Notes: generated by a model from the letters alone, not told the origin. A DNA stretch of 64,000 nt from Corydoras sp. C115 (GCA_019802505.1 JAFMOC010000775.1:1-64000); one strand, 5' to 3'. Positions 23,877 through 32,953 are shown, numbered from the stretch's first letter. Program-made: numbers and translations.

Positions 23877-25505
23877 GAATCCAACGCCACACAAGCCACC
23901 CCCGGATCCCCCGAGGCACTCCTGCTTGAATTAGGACAGAGACTGGGGGAACTCCATCAAGAATTCCTGGGCATGTCGTCTATGATGCACAACGTCGTGT
24001 CACGGCAGGATTCCCAGGAACGCGCCATGCAGGCACTTCAGCGTCAGGCTCCTGCAAGCGCGCCTGCCCCCGTACCACCGCCGAGCCCCGGATCAGGTGC
24101 TCCACCCTTCGTACCACTCACTGAGCCAGAGCGGTACGAGGGGTCCTCAGAGACATGCCGCACCTTCCTGTTCCACTGTGAGCTGTATATGGCGAATCGA
24201 CCTCCGATGTCGGACACGCAAAGGATCGTCTTCGTTATGTCTCAGTTGGTGGGCAGAGCGGGTGAGTGGGCCGCCGCGCTGTGGGATTCGAAGGCGATCG
24301 AGACGCAGGATTATGCTCAGTTTATCGAGCTGTTTAAAAACACGTTTGATCACTCCCACCGTGGACGCCCATGTGGCGAGGTGCTGCATGAACTGCAGCA
24401 GGAGGATCGTCCTGTAACGGAATACGTATTGGAGTTCCGGACACTGGCGGCCCGGAGTGGGTGGAACGAGCCGGCGCTGATCACTACATTTCGCGCGGGA
24501 CTGCGGACGGAGATCCGCAAGGACCTGGCTTGTCGGGACGCGAAGATGTCCCTGGAGGCCCTTATTACAACGGCCATCAGCTTGGACCAACTTCGTTCCG
24601 TTCGGGTGGCTGGCGTCCGGAGTGATCCGCATCACCACACGCTCGAGGAGTCACCTATGCAAGTGGACGCTCTTCGGCTATCACCCGCAGAACGAGCACG
24701 CCGCCGCCGTTTGGGTCTCTGTTTATATTGTGGCCGCGCCGATCACCTGCTGGCATCCTGTGATGCCAAGCTCCGGAAGAGTGATCGTCCGGTTCGGGCT
24801 CAGTCAGAGAGCCGCTTCGTCCCTAAGGCTCCTTCTTCGGTAAGCGCACACCGTTGTGTACATCATAGACCTTGGCGTTTGCCCGCGGTGGTGTCCGTCA
24901 GAGACAACACACACGTTTCCACGGCGCTCATCGACTCTGGGGCAGAAGGAAACTTTCTGGACCAGGATCTGGCGTTGCGGTGGGGAGTACAGTGCCGAGT
25001 TCTGTCTAAAGCATTACCCATCTGCGGGGTAGATGGGCAGCCTGTTAATCAGGGGGTGGTAACGCACATGACGGAACATATTGGTGTACAAATTAGTGCG
25101 TTACACAGGGAACTAATACAATTTTTCATTATTGTTTCTCCTAGCTCTCCCATCATCCTCGGCTTACCCTGGCTACAGCGGCACGACCCTGTGATCTCCT
25201 GGTCTGAGCGGGGGATTCTGCGGTGGTCTAAGTTTTGCCACTCACACTGTTTGAAACGTCCGCTCATAAAGGTACGTGCGCTGGCTATTACCCCGTCCTA
25301 CCATAAGGAGGAGGCTCTACCCGCTGGGGTTCCCGCTGAATTCCGGGATCTTGCGGGGGTCTTCTCTTATACTCAGGCCAGACAGTTGCCCCCGCACCGA
25401 GCGTACGATTGTGCCATCGAGCTAATTCCCGACGCTAAGCTCCCCCGTGTCAGCCCTTACCCGCTCGCCGTGTCGGAGCAAGGCAATGCGAGAGTACATC
25501 GCTGA
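23871..25505 (+). CDS. Sushi gag-protease
   Basis: The ATG sits at the very end of the LTR and opens a 544-residue frame. It contains a capsid region (PERYEGSSETCRTFLFHCEL ... FSTFRAGL-type helices), the motif MQVDALRLSPAERARRRRLG, a CCHC knuckle (CLYCGRADHLLASC) and an aspartic protease with ALIDSGAEGNFLD and ILGLPWL. This is the typical sushi Gag seen also in PEG10/RTL relatives. The frame runs a short way past the protease into what should be the RT and stops at 25505; the true continuation is in another frame from about 25482. Whether the break is a mutation or programmed is discussed in the findings. Confidence 0.92.
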   Translation: MTESNATQATPGSPEALLLELGQRLGELHQEFLGMSSMMHNVVSRQDSQERAMQALQRQAPASAPAPVPPPSPGSGAPPFVPLTEPERYEGSSETCRTFLFHCELYMANRPPMSDTQRIVFVMSQLVGRAGEWAAALWDSKAIETQDYAQFIELFKNTFDHSHRGRPCGEVLHELQQEDRPVTEYVLEFRTLAARSGWNEPALITTFRAGLRTEIRKDLACRDAKMSLEALITTAISLDQLRSVRVAGVRSDPHHHTLEESPMQVDALRLSPAERARRRRLGLCLYCGRADHLLASCDAKLRKSDRPVRAQSESRFVPKAPSSVSAHRCVHHRPWRLPAVVSVRDNTHVSTALIDSGAEGNFLDQDLALRWGVQCRVLSKALPICGVDGQPVNQGVVTHMTEHIGVQISALHRELIQFFIIVSPSSPIILGLPWLQRHDPVISWSERGILRWSKFCHSHCLKRPLIKVRALAITPSYHKEEALPAGVPAEFRDLAGVFSYTQARQLPPHRAYDCAIELIPDAKLPRVSPYPLAVSEQGNARVHR

Positions 25506-28239
25506 AGCCCTGGAGCTGGGGTTCATTCGGCCCTCTAAATCACCTGTGGCCTCGGGATTCTTCTTTGTGCCAAAGAAGGATGGAGAGTTGCGCCCCTGCA
25601 TTGACTATAGGGTGTTGAACGAGGTTACGCGCCGCTTTGCCTACCCGTTGCCCCTGGTACCCTCGGCACTGGAGCGCATAGGTCAAGCCACCATCTTCAC
25701 TAAACTTGATCTTCGGAATGCGTACAATCTGGTCCGGATTAGGGAGGGGGATGAGTGGAAGACTGCGTTTGTGACGACCGCGGGTCACTACGAGTATCTG
25801 GTAATGCCCTGCGGACTCTCCAACGCTCCAGCCGTGTTTCAGGCGTTCGTAAATGACGTCCTTCGGGATTTTTTGGAGGAGTTCGTGATCGTCTACATTG
25901 ACGACATCCTTATTTATTCGGTCAATCTGGACACCCACCGTCGCCACGTACGCACTGTAATGAGCCGTCTGCTTGAGCACCAGCTGTTTCTGAAAGCGGA
26001 GAAATGCGAGTTCTTTCGGGACAGAATCTCCTTTTTAGGGTTTGAGCTATCAGCGGGGGGCATGACCATGGACATGGGGAAGGTCCGGGCTGTTTTAGAG
26101 TGGCCGGCCCCCACCACCGTGCGGGAGGTACAACGGTTTTTAGGTTTCGCGAATTTTTATCGCAAATTTATTCGTTCATTTAGTTCCATTGTTCTGCCCA
26201 TCACGTCTCTACTCAAGGGCTGCCCTAAAAGGTTAATTTGGACACCCGAGGCAGATCGAGCTTTTGCGACACTCAAAAGCAACTTCTCTTCGGCACCCGC
26301 GTTGGCGTTCCCTGATCCGGAGAAGCCGTTTGTGGTGGAGGTAGACGCGTCTTCACACGGGGTCGGGGCAGTACTGTCTCAACCCATGGGGAGCCGGTCC
26401 CGCTTGCGTCCAGTGGCTTTCTTTTCAAGAAAACTCTCGGCGGCAGAGCGCAATTATACCATCGGTGACCGGGAGCTATTAGCGGTGAAATTAGCGCTAG
26501 AGGAATGGAGGCACTGGCTAATTGGCACCACCACACCGTTCTCCATGATCACAGATCATAAAAACCTCCAGTTATTAAAAGGGGCGCGTAGGCTAAACGC
26601 ACGTCAGGCTCGCTGGTCGCTGTTCTTTAACAGTTTCAATTTCACGATTTCGTACAGACCAGGGAGCTCTAATGTAGCTGCGGACGCGCTATCACGTATT
26701 TATGAGGATACACCGGACCCCGATCGCCTCCGCCCCATCCTACCCCCTGCGTGTTTTGTGAACGTGGTACGCTGGAATGTGGACAGGGACATTCGCAGAG
26801 CGGCACGCCACACGCGTCGTCCCACCCAATGTCCCAAGAGGTTGTTGTATGTGCCCCCCCTGTTCCGCAATCGACTCATTACGTGGGCTCATACTGCGTT
26901 GTGCACCGGACATCCCGGGGTCGCACGTACCGTACAAATCCTGCGCAGGAAGTATTGGTGGGAGACCCTTCACAAGGACACGCACGCTTTCGTCGTGTCC
27001 TGTTCTGTATGCGCTGCGTGCAACACGCCAAAATCTCTCCCCATGGGCAAGCTGGTTCCGTTGCCCATTCCTAGCCGGCCGTGGTCTCACGTAGCAGTGG
27101 ACTTTGTAACAGATCTCCCCTCAGCGGAGGGGTTGAACACCATTTTAACCCTGAGTGATCGTTTTTCCCGGGCGGTGAAATTTATTCCACTCAAGGGACT
27201 TCCGTCAGCCTTCTATACGGCTGAACTACTGTTTCAGTATGTATTCACCGTGTTTGGCATCCCGGAGAACATTTTGTCTGACCGCGGACCACAGTTTACC
27301 TCCGCTGTGTGGAGATCATTTTTCGAAAGGCTGGGCACTTCAGTAAGCCTCTCGTCAGGTTCACACCCTGAGACCAACGGGTTGTGCGAACGGTCCCATC
27401 AGGAATTAAATAAATTCCTGCGCATGTTCTGCCACAGCAATCCGTCGGATTGGCCGCGGTATCTACCCTGGGCGGAGATTGCGCAGAACTCTCTACGGCA
27501 TTCGGCGACGGGCATCACACCGTTCCAGTGCGTGTTTGGGTACCAACCTCCTTTCGCCCCTTGGGACCCTGAGCTGTCATCAGCTCCGGCGGTGGATGAG
27601 TGGTTTCGGCGGAGCGAGGAGGTGTGGGTACAGGTCCACCGGCGCATTGAGGACGCCACGCGCCGGGTCAAGAGGTTCGCGGACCGACGCCGGTTACAGG
27701 CCCCCACTTACGTTCCAGGAGACAGAGTGTGGCTCAGTTCTAGGGATTTGCGCTGCCGCACGGGTTCACGTAGGCTTCTGCCCAAGTATGTTGGCCCGTA
27801 CCGTGTACTCGAGCGCCTTAATGAGGTCACGTACCGTTTAGAGCTTCCCCCGGCTTGGAGAGTACATCCTGTCTTCCATACCTCCCTCCTAAAGCCGTTT
27901 GTGTCGGGGCCGCTAGACAGCGGGTGGGCGGAGGTCGCTGGTACCAGTTCTGCCCGAGGGGTGCCCGAGGTCTACAGAGTGGATAAATTGCTCAATTCCA
28001 GACGGGTGGGGGGCAAATTACAGTATTTGGTGGACTGGGAGGGGTTTGGCCCTGAGGAGCGCAGTTGGATAGGGGCCAATGACATCTTAGACCCCCAGCT
28101 CATTGCAGACTTCCACGCAGCCCACCCAGACCGCCCGGCCCGGAGACCAAGGGGTCGTCCGCCTCGCCGGGGTAAGTACAGCCGCTTCTTTCCTTCGTCT
28201 CGGCTTGTCCACCCTACGGGTCGTCGGGGGGGGGGGTAA
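25447..28239 (+). CDS. Sushi pol: reverse transcriptase, RNase H, integrase, chromodomain
   Basis: A long uninterrupted frame. RT motifs are RPCIDYRVLN, TKLDLRNAYNLV and the catalytic VYIDDILIYS; RNase H has VEVDASSHGVGAVL; the integrase has an HHCC module (HTALCTGHPG ... CSVCAAC), a core with AVDFVTDLP, ILSDRGPQFTS and GLCERSHQEL, and a GPY/F-like region (LLPKYVGPYRV). The C-terminus ends with a chromodomain (VYRVDKLLNSRRVGGKLQYL ... DWEGFGPEERSW), the mark of chromoviruses, which is thought to guide integration through histone contacts. The start at 25447 is only the first ATG in this frame; the protein would normally be continuous with gag-protease. Confidence 0.93.
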   Translation: MSALTRSPCRSKAMREYIAEALELGFIRPSKSPVASGFFFVPKKDGELRPCIDYRVLNEVTRRFAYPLPLVPSALERIGQATIFTKLDLRNAYNLVRIREGDEWKTAFVTTAGHYEYLVMPCGLSNAPAVFQAFVNDVLRDFLEEFVIVYIDDILIYSVNLDTHRRHVRTVMSRLLEHQLFLKAEKCEFFRDRISFLGFELSAGGMTMDMGKVRAVLEWPAPTTVREVQRFLGFANFYRKFIRSFSSIVLPITSLLKGCPKRLIWTPEADRAFATLKSNFSSAPALAFPDPEKPFVVEVDASSHGVGAVLSQPMGSRSRLRPVAFFSRKLSAAERNYTIGDRELLAVKLALEEWRHWLIGTTTPFSMITDHKNLQLLKGARRLNARQARWSLFFNSFNFTISYRPGSSNVAADALSRIYEDTPDPDRLRPILPPACFVNVVRWNVDRDIRRAARHTRRPTQCPKRLLYVPPLFRNRLITWAHTALCTGHPGVARTVQILRRKYWWETLHKDTHAFVVSCSVCAACNTPKSLPMGKLVPLPIPSRPWSHVAVDFVTDLPSAEGLNTILTLSDRFSRAVKFIPLKGLPSAFYTAELLFQYVFTVFGIPENILSDRGPQFTSAVWRSFFERLGTSVSLSSGSHPETNGLCERSHQELNKFLRMFCHSNPSDWPRYLPWAEIAQNSLRHSATGITPFQCVFGYQPPFAPWDPELSSAPAVDEWFRRSEEVWVQVHRRIEDATRRVKRFADRRRLQAPTYVPGDRVWLSSRDLRCRTGSRRLLPKYVGPYRVLERLNEVTYRLELPPAWRVHPVFHTSLLKPFVSGPLDSGWAEVAGTSSARGVPEVYRVDKLLNSRRVGGKLQYLVDWEGFGPEERSWIGANDILDPQLIADFHAAHPDRPARRPRGRPPRRGKYSRFFPSSRLVHPTGRRGGG
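28220..28237 (+). other. Polypurine tract of the sushi element
   Basis: A run of G (about twelve) directly before TAATGTAAG at the right LTR. It overlaps the end of pol. Confidence 0.7.
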
Positions 28240-28709
28240 TGTAAGACATGACACTCTCGCGTCTACTAGCCCGCGTTCACCACGCCTCTCACCGGAAGAG
28301 GGGCGTGGGATGTCGCCGGCGTTCTAATTGACACCTGTATTTAAGGTGCGCAGGTACAGGACTCGGCGCGTTGGATCGTCGTCGTTAGCACGTTTGTTGC
28401 ACGTAATCCTCTGATTGTTTCGTGTTTTCCAGCCGTGATCCGTGTACCGGAGGTCCCGTCCGGCGTCCGCTTTCTCGTCTGCGTCTGAGACGCACCTGCT
28501 GCACCCCCCGGCCCAGTACCCTGCTGTCCCACGAAGCTTGAGGCCTTTTCTTTGGTTTTTCGCCCGGCGTCTCGCGGGTGTTTGTTTTTTCGTTCCACGC
28601 AGTTGGATTTCGTTTTGTCTTTTTTATTTGTCAACGAATCTGCTGAATAAAGCACCATATCAGCATACCCCAGTTTGGGTCTGATCTCTGGGTTCGGGAC
28701 ACCATGACA
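28240..28709 (+). repeat. 3' LTR of the sushi element
   Basis: 470 bp, with one visible difference from the 5' LTR (28632). It is followed by the CTTAC target duplication at 28710-28714. Confidence 0.95.
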
Positions 28710-28714
28710 CTTAC
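28710..28714. other. Target-site duplication (CTTAC), also a splice donor on the minus strand
   Basis: On the minus strand this is GTAAG directly after the exon end CAGCATCCG. The second copy lies at 23402-23406. Confidence 0.85.
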
Positions 28715-29141
28715 CGGATGCTGCTGTCCATCTTAAGGACATATTTCTTTAGAGCCCCCATGGCGGTTGCCGCACCGCACATCTGTCTGCGCACCCAGCT
28801 GATATACCTAGTCAAAAGAACACAATCCAAGTTATGTCTCCAATAAAGAAATCATTGTACTTAAAATAATAACATGATTGACTGTTAGGGGCTTACGTCT
28901 GTTTCTCGGGGTCTTTTGAGTTATATAAGTCAGCAAACGTACAGCCCTTGTGTGCGCCAAACGTAATGACATCCCCTGAAAGGTCATCACGCAGCCTTCC
29001 CTCACGCAGAGCTTCAACCACCTCTGGGTATGACGATGCATATTTTATGAGACTGTCCTTGTTGTGCAGTTGAACCGGGTCTCCTCTAGCACCGGGTGAC
29101 ATTTCTTTCTCGTGCACAGCCAGGATCATTATGGTGTAGCC

Positions 29142-30135
29142 CAGGGGTGCCCAATACGTCGATCGTGATCGACCGGTCGATCACACAGGGGTTTTAGGTA
29201 GATCACGATGGAGGTTTGAAAAAAAAAAAAAACGCTCGTCAGCGCTTATCGCGTGTCAACGCTTTATTACAGCACATTATCTGAAGCACTTGTACACACG
29301 CGCACATTTTAACACACACTGCGATTCATTCTGAATCGCCATCTCTATCCCTGTGCAAGCGTGCAGTCTGCTCGCCCGTCTCTCTCGCTGTTCCCAAAAC
29401 CGGCACGGGGCCACGTCTCCGTGCCTAAATCCGAAGCACTGCCTCACAAATCATCTACATTAGATAGATTCTGTTTGTGTTTTTGCACTTTATTTGACTG
29501 ACAAGATGAGTGAAGGACTTTTCTCCAAAAGAACTAAAATGTTCCACTTTCATTTAGAGTGAGAGGATGAATATGTTTTACATTTGCTTGATTTGCCAAG
29601 TAGCCATTGCACTTCAAAAGAAGTTCCATCCATCCATCCATTATTTTCTACTAGGGTTGCGTGGGTTCCCCATGCCCATCCAAGGGAGAACGTTTCGGGC
29701 GCTGGGCAGATACACCCAGGACAGGGTGCCAATCTATCGCTGGGCACACACTCACTCACACAGACACACTCTATATGGGGCAATTTGGAGAATTCAATTG
29801 ACCTTCATCCATCCAGAGAACCCGGAGGAAACCCACATGCCCACGGGGAGAACATGGAAACTCCACCCAGATTGGGATTCGAACCGGGAATCTCTAGCGC
29901 CAATCCCTAGAAGTTCCAATGTCATGCTATTTGCTGGAATGTGTTTAATAAAAGAGAAATATCTGTGAAAATGGCAATCTGAAGCCATTGTTTCTATGCT
30001 GATTCGACAATACTAACATGTGTGTAAACAGGTTTCAATATAAAAGCCTAAAAAAAAAAGATTAACCTTGGTAGATATTGATGATCTGTCCAGTGGAAAA
30101 GTAGATCTTGGGCCAGAAAAGTGTGGGCACCCCTG
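29142..30135. mobile_element. Non-autonomous hAT transposon (Charlie-like ends)
   Basis: Ends CAGGGGTGCCCA and TGGGCACCCCTG form inverted repeats of about 12 bp, flanked by the 8-bp duplication GTGTAGCC (29134-29141 and 30136-30143). The 8-bp duplication and CAGGGGTG ends are typical of hAT-Charlie elements. There is no transposase frame. It carries a nested SINE-like copy at 29628-29918. It is inserted in the first coding exon of the DUF6729-like gene. Confidence 0.9.
29628..29918 (-). repeat. SINE-like copy nested in the hAT element
   Basis: It has the CCATCCATTATTTTCTACTA start, CATGCCCATCCAAGGGAGAA and, near the other end, GGGATTCGAACCGG (B-box complement). It is the same family as the reference copy at 49586-49938, on the opposite strand. 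Confidence 0.8.
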
Positions 30136-30468
30136 GTGTAGCCCGTGTCATTGCACAACAACCACTGAAAAGTTTGACCTTTGTATTTGCTCCAGAGAGT
30201 ATTTGCTCCATTAACTCCAGAGAATGCTGACTCAGGACCAGCTGGGAATCATGAAAATTGCCCCCTGCTTCTCTGACTCTTTTAATGGCCTTAGCAATGG
30301 CATCTCCAGTCTTCTTCACTGGTCCAACACCACCAGATTTCTCCATGAGAAGGGCCTCGTGTGTCCGACCCAGTACAAGGTCTCCTAACACATCCTTCCT
30401 CATTACGGGCCGAGATTGCATCATCTACAATAGAAAGATATAAAACCATTAAATAAACTTTATTCTGG

Positions 30469-31089
30469 TCACAAGCTGCTAGTGCTGCTGCTTCCTCTCT
30501 TATAAAATATATTTATGAAGTACTGCTTATAATCCCTCCAGCGTGTCCTGGGTCTTCCCCGGGGTCTCCTTCCAGCTGGACTTGCCTGGAACACCTCCCT
30601 AGGAAGGCGCCCAGGAGTTATCCTTACCAGATGCCCGAACCACCTCAACTGGCTCCTTTCAACGTGGAGGAGTAGCGGCTCCACTCCGAGTCTCTCCCGG
30701 ATGACCGAGCTTCTCACCCTATCTCTAAGGGAGAGCCCAGCCACCCTGCGGAGAGAACCCATTTCAGCCGCTTGTATTCGCGATCTTGTTCTTTCGGTCA
30801 TTACCCAAAGCTCATGACCATAGGTGAGGGTCTGAACGTAGATCGACTGGTAAATCGAGAGCCTTGCCTTGTGGCTCAGCTCCTTCTTTACCACAACAGA
30901 CCAGTATAGGGTCCGCATCACTGCTGACCCCGCGCTGATCCGTCTGTCAATCTCATCACTCGTGAACAAGACCCCAAGATACTTAAACTCCTCCACTTGA
31001 GGCAAGATCTGATCCCTGACCCAGAGAGGACTCTCCACCCTTTTCCGACTGAGAACCATGGCCTCAGATTTGGAGGTGCTGATTTTCAT
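30469..31089 (-). pseudogene. LINE reverse transcriptase C-terminal fragment
   Basis: About 200 residues include KYLGVLFTSDEIDRRI, VVVKKELSHKARLSIYQS, YGHELWVMTERTRSRIQAAE and RRPRGRPRTRWRDY. This is the common C-terminal end of a fish non-LTR retrotransposon RT. The 5' part is missing and a small internal deletion is likely near TSDEIDRR. A partial copy of the neighbouring exon sequence (CTCCATGAGAAGG ... AGTACAAGGTCTCC) lies on both sides, at about 30338-30390 and 31092-31145. Confidence 0.8.
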
Positions 31090-31379
31090 TTAATACGGCT
31101 CTCCATGAGAAGGAGACAGTACAAGGTCTCCAGACACATGTATAATTACGTGTTTGTGAATAATTCTGAAATATAATATACTATTTGTAAGCATGTTTAC
31201 AGGTTTATAACTTCACCTTTAATGAATAAAAACGTAACAACTAACTAAATAAAGCTGGACTAGCACGTTTAGATAATTATTACAGCACTTTTTTATAGAA
31301 TCGCACTGCAGTTTACACGTACAGCAGTATTGTAACTAATAACACACATTTAATCGTGTTCTAATTATTTTAATTGCGA

Positions 31380-31990
31380 TTTAATAAAAACAAACGCGCG
31401 CGCTACACTTGAATACAGCAACGCGGTAATGTACACGATTTTGTATTAAAATAAACCAGCGATTTAATAAAAAAAAAACACGTGAAATGTGTTTTAAGGC
31501 ACCACATGTGATGAAAACACGTCATTTAATTGCGATTTATAATAAAAGGCAAACGCACGTTGGAATTGAAAATGGCGTGGCTGTATTTCTACTTCATGGT
31601 GGATTTTTCTAAATTTTCGAAGTATTTATGGTCAAATGAACTCGAAAGAAAGAATAGCGCTAATTGCACTATTAGCTAGATATGAATATTTGTACTATTT
31701 CACTTCAATTTCAGATTTTGGTTACACGTGCGCTGCACTTGAATACAGCAACGCGGTAATGTATACGATTTTGCATTAAAATAAACCAGCGATTTAATAA
31801 AAAAAAACAAAACACGTGAAATGTGTTTTAAGACAGCACATGTAATAAATAAAACACGTCATTTAATTGCGATTTATAATAAAAACAAACGCGCGCTGCA
31901 CTTGAACACAGCAACGCGGTAATGAACGCGATTTTGTATTAAAATAAACCAGCGATTTACTTTAAAAATATGAGTAAAATGTGTTCAAAA
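31380..31990. repeat. Three imperfect direct repeats, with a U6-promoter-like fragment between two of them
   Basis: The segment around CACTTGAATACAGCAACGCG, followed by an ACCAGCGATTTA block, recurs at about 31400, 31736 and 31895. Between the first two lies 31566-31720 (CTACTTCATGGTGGATTTTTC and following), which matches the promoter region of the U6 gene at 32607-32740. No coding sequence is seen. Confidence 0.7.
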
Positions 31991-32447
31991 GTAACGTGTA
32001 ATAAAACAGGATCATTTAATGGAATAAAAACGTGCACTTTACCATGAAATGAAGATACGACACGAGGGGGAAAAAAAAGTCCAGCGTTTTGAGAAATGAA
32101 GGAACTAAGAAAACTCGAAGTAAAGTAAGAGAACTCGAAATATGAAAATCTATAATGTAAATTAAAAATAGCAAAGTTAAAAGTAGGAAGACGCTTTTTT
32201 AAGGAGTCACGAGCGCTGAGCTGGGAATGGAGCGCAGAGGCGTTTCCTTTGCGTTGTGAAGACCAATCAGGCGGGACCTGTGAAACAACTCCTGAACCGA
32301 CCAATCAGGAAAATGTTTCAACCAATCAAATGGGTCTCTGTTGTATCCGGAGCGGCCGCTGGGAGCGCTCCTGCCGCGCCGCTATGTAAAAACCCTGTAA
32401 GAGCAAGAAAACAACTCTTTTAAATAAAAACTGACGAAAAAAAGTTA

Positions 32448-32497
32448 AAAATATGGTAACGCTTCACGATTTTGCGTGTCATCCTTGCGCAGGGGCC

Positions 32498-32544
<47 letters not shown>

Positions 32545-32554
32545 TAGCAAGCAC
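32448..32554 (-). ncRNA. U6 spliceosomal snRNA
   Basis: Read on the minus strand this is a full-length 107-nt U6: it begins GTGCTTGCTACGGCAGCACA, contains the ACAGAGAAGATTAGCATGGC catalytic region (pairs with U2 and the 5' splice site), and ends in CCATATTTTT. A few bases differ from the usual vertebrate U6, mainly in the 5' stem-loop (TTGCTACGGCAG) and near the 3' end (AAAATCGTGAAGCGTTACC). The ACAGAGA box and AGC triad are intact. A TATA box and a distal element are at the expected distances, so it may be a working pol III type 3 gene and not a retro-pseudogene. Confidence 0.88.
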
Positions 32555-32577
32555 AAACTAGCTACCCTGCGTGGCTG

Positions 32578-32585
32578 TATAAATA
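32578..32585 (-). promoter_or_regulatory. U6 TATA box
   Basis: TATTTATA on the minus strand, 24-31 bases upstream of the U6 start at 32554. This is the position required for pol III type 3 promoters. Confidence 0.8.
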
Positions 32586-32758
32586 GGGTGGGAGCACGAC
32601 TGAGTTTCTACTTCATGGTGGATTTTTCAATTTTATTTCAAATTATTTATCATCAAATGCACTCGGAAGAAAGAATAACGCTAATTGCCGTATTAGCTAG
32701 ATGTGAATTTGTGATAACTATTTCACTTCAATTTCATATTTTCTTCTTGCTCCAATGC

Positions 32759-32782
32759 AATGCATTCTGGGAATATGCTAAT
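32759..32782 (-). promoter_or_regulatory. U6 distal element: SPH (ZNF143) site plus octamer-like site
   Basis: On the minus strand ATTAGCAT (one base from the ATTTGCAT octamer) is followed by TTCCCAGAATGCATT, a good match to the Staf/ZNF143 SPH motif. They lie about 205-230 bases upstream of the U6 start, the usual distance for a vertebrate snRNA distal sequence element. A proximal element around -50 to -65 could not be assigned with confidence. Confidence 0.75.
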
Positions 32783-32953
32783 GAGGTCACGGCCTGATTG
32801 GTTACGGGCCTCTAACTGTTCAGCCCTGTCTTGGCAAAAAAAATACTTTGGCTCCATCTAGCGGCACATTTTAAAAAATCTTAGATTATAAAAATATTAT
32901 GTTATAGTTGTATTATATTACAACGTGGTTCATTGTCGGATACTTTGTAGATA

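Larger units (their letters stand above)
23407..28709 (+). mobile_element. Sushi-type chromovirus (Ty3/gypsy), nearly intact and very young
   Basis: A complete 5.3-kb element with 470-bp LTRs, CTTAC target duplications, gag-protease, pol with chromodomain, and a G-rich polypurine tract before the right LTR. I find one difference between the LTRs (A at 23799, C at 28632). A single extra base near 25482 separates the protease and RT frames. Gag and Pol resemble the Tf1/sushi group, the lineage from which mammalian PEG10/RTL genes arose. The insertion lies inside the minus-strand gene at 22690-30424. Confidence 0.95.
22690..30424 (-). pseudogene. Decayed multi-exon gene resembling fish DUF6729-type proteins
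   Basis: Exons on the minus strand: about 30424-28897 (interrupted by a hAT element), 28807-28715, 23320-23270, about 23196-23092 and 22992 to about 22690. The first encodes repeats of the type KGQTFQWLL ... FGAHKGCTFADLY with WVRRQM in the next exon. The last has WISRAIFKKDK, LQMWWYPQQP and, after a frame change, FFLWMPYKMW. From memory this set matches fish DUF6729 proteins; a search would settle it. A frameshift near 30195, a TAG at 22941-22939, a phase clash between the second and third exons and a stop after the FLWMP motif show decay. Several borders keep clean GT/AG signals. The upstream exon begins next to an acceptor-like TTCTATTGTAG. Confidence 0.6.

Noticed and set aside
26740..27094. 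Overlapping open frames on both strands inside sushi pol
   Set aside because: Shadows in GC-rich coding sequence; the pol frame shows integrase motifs across this stretch.
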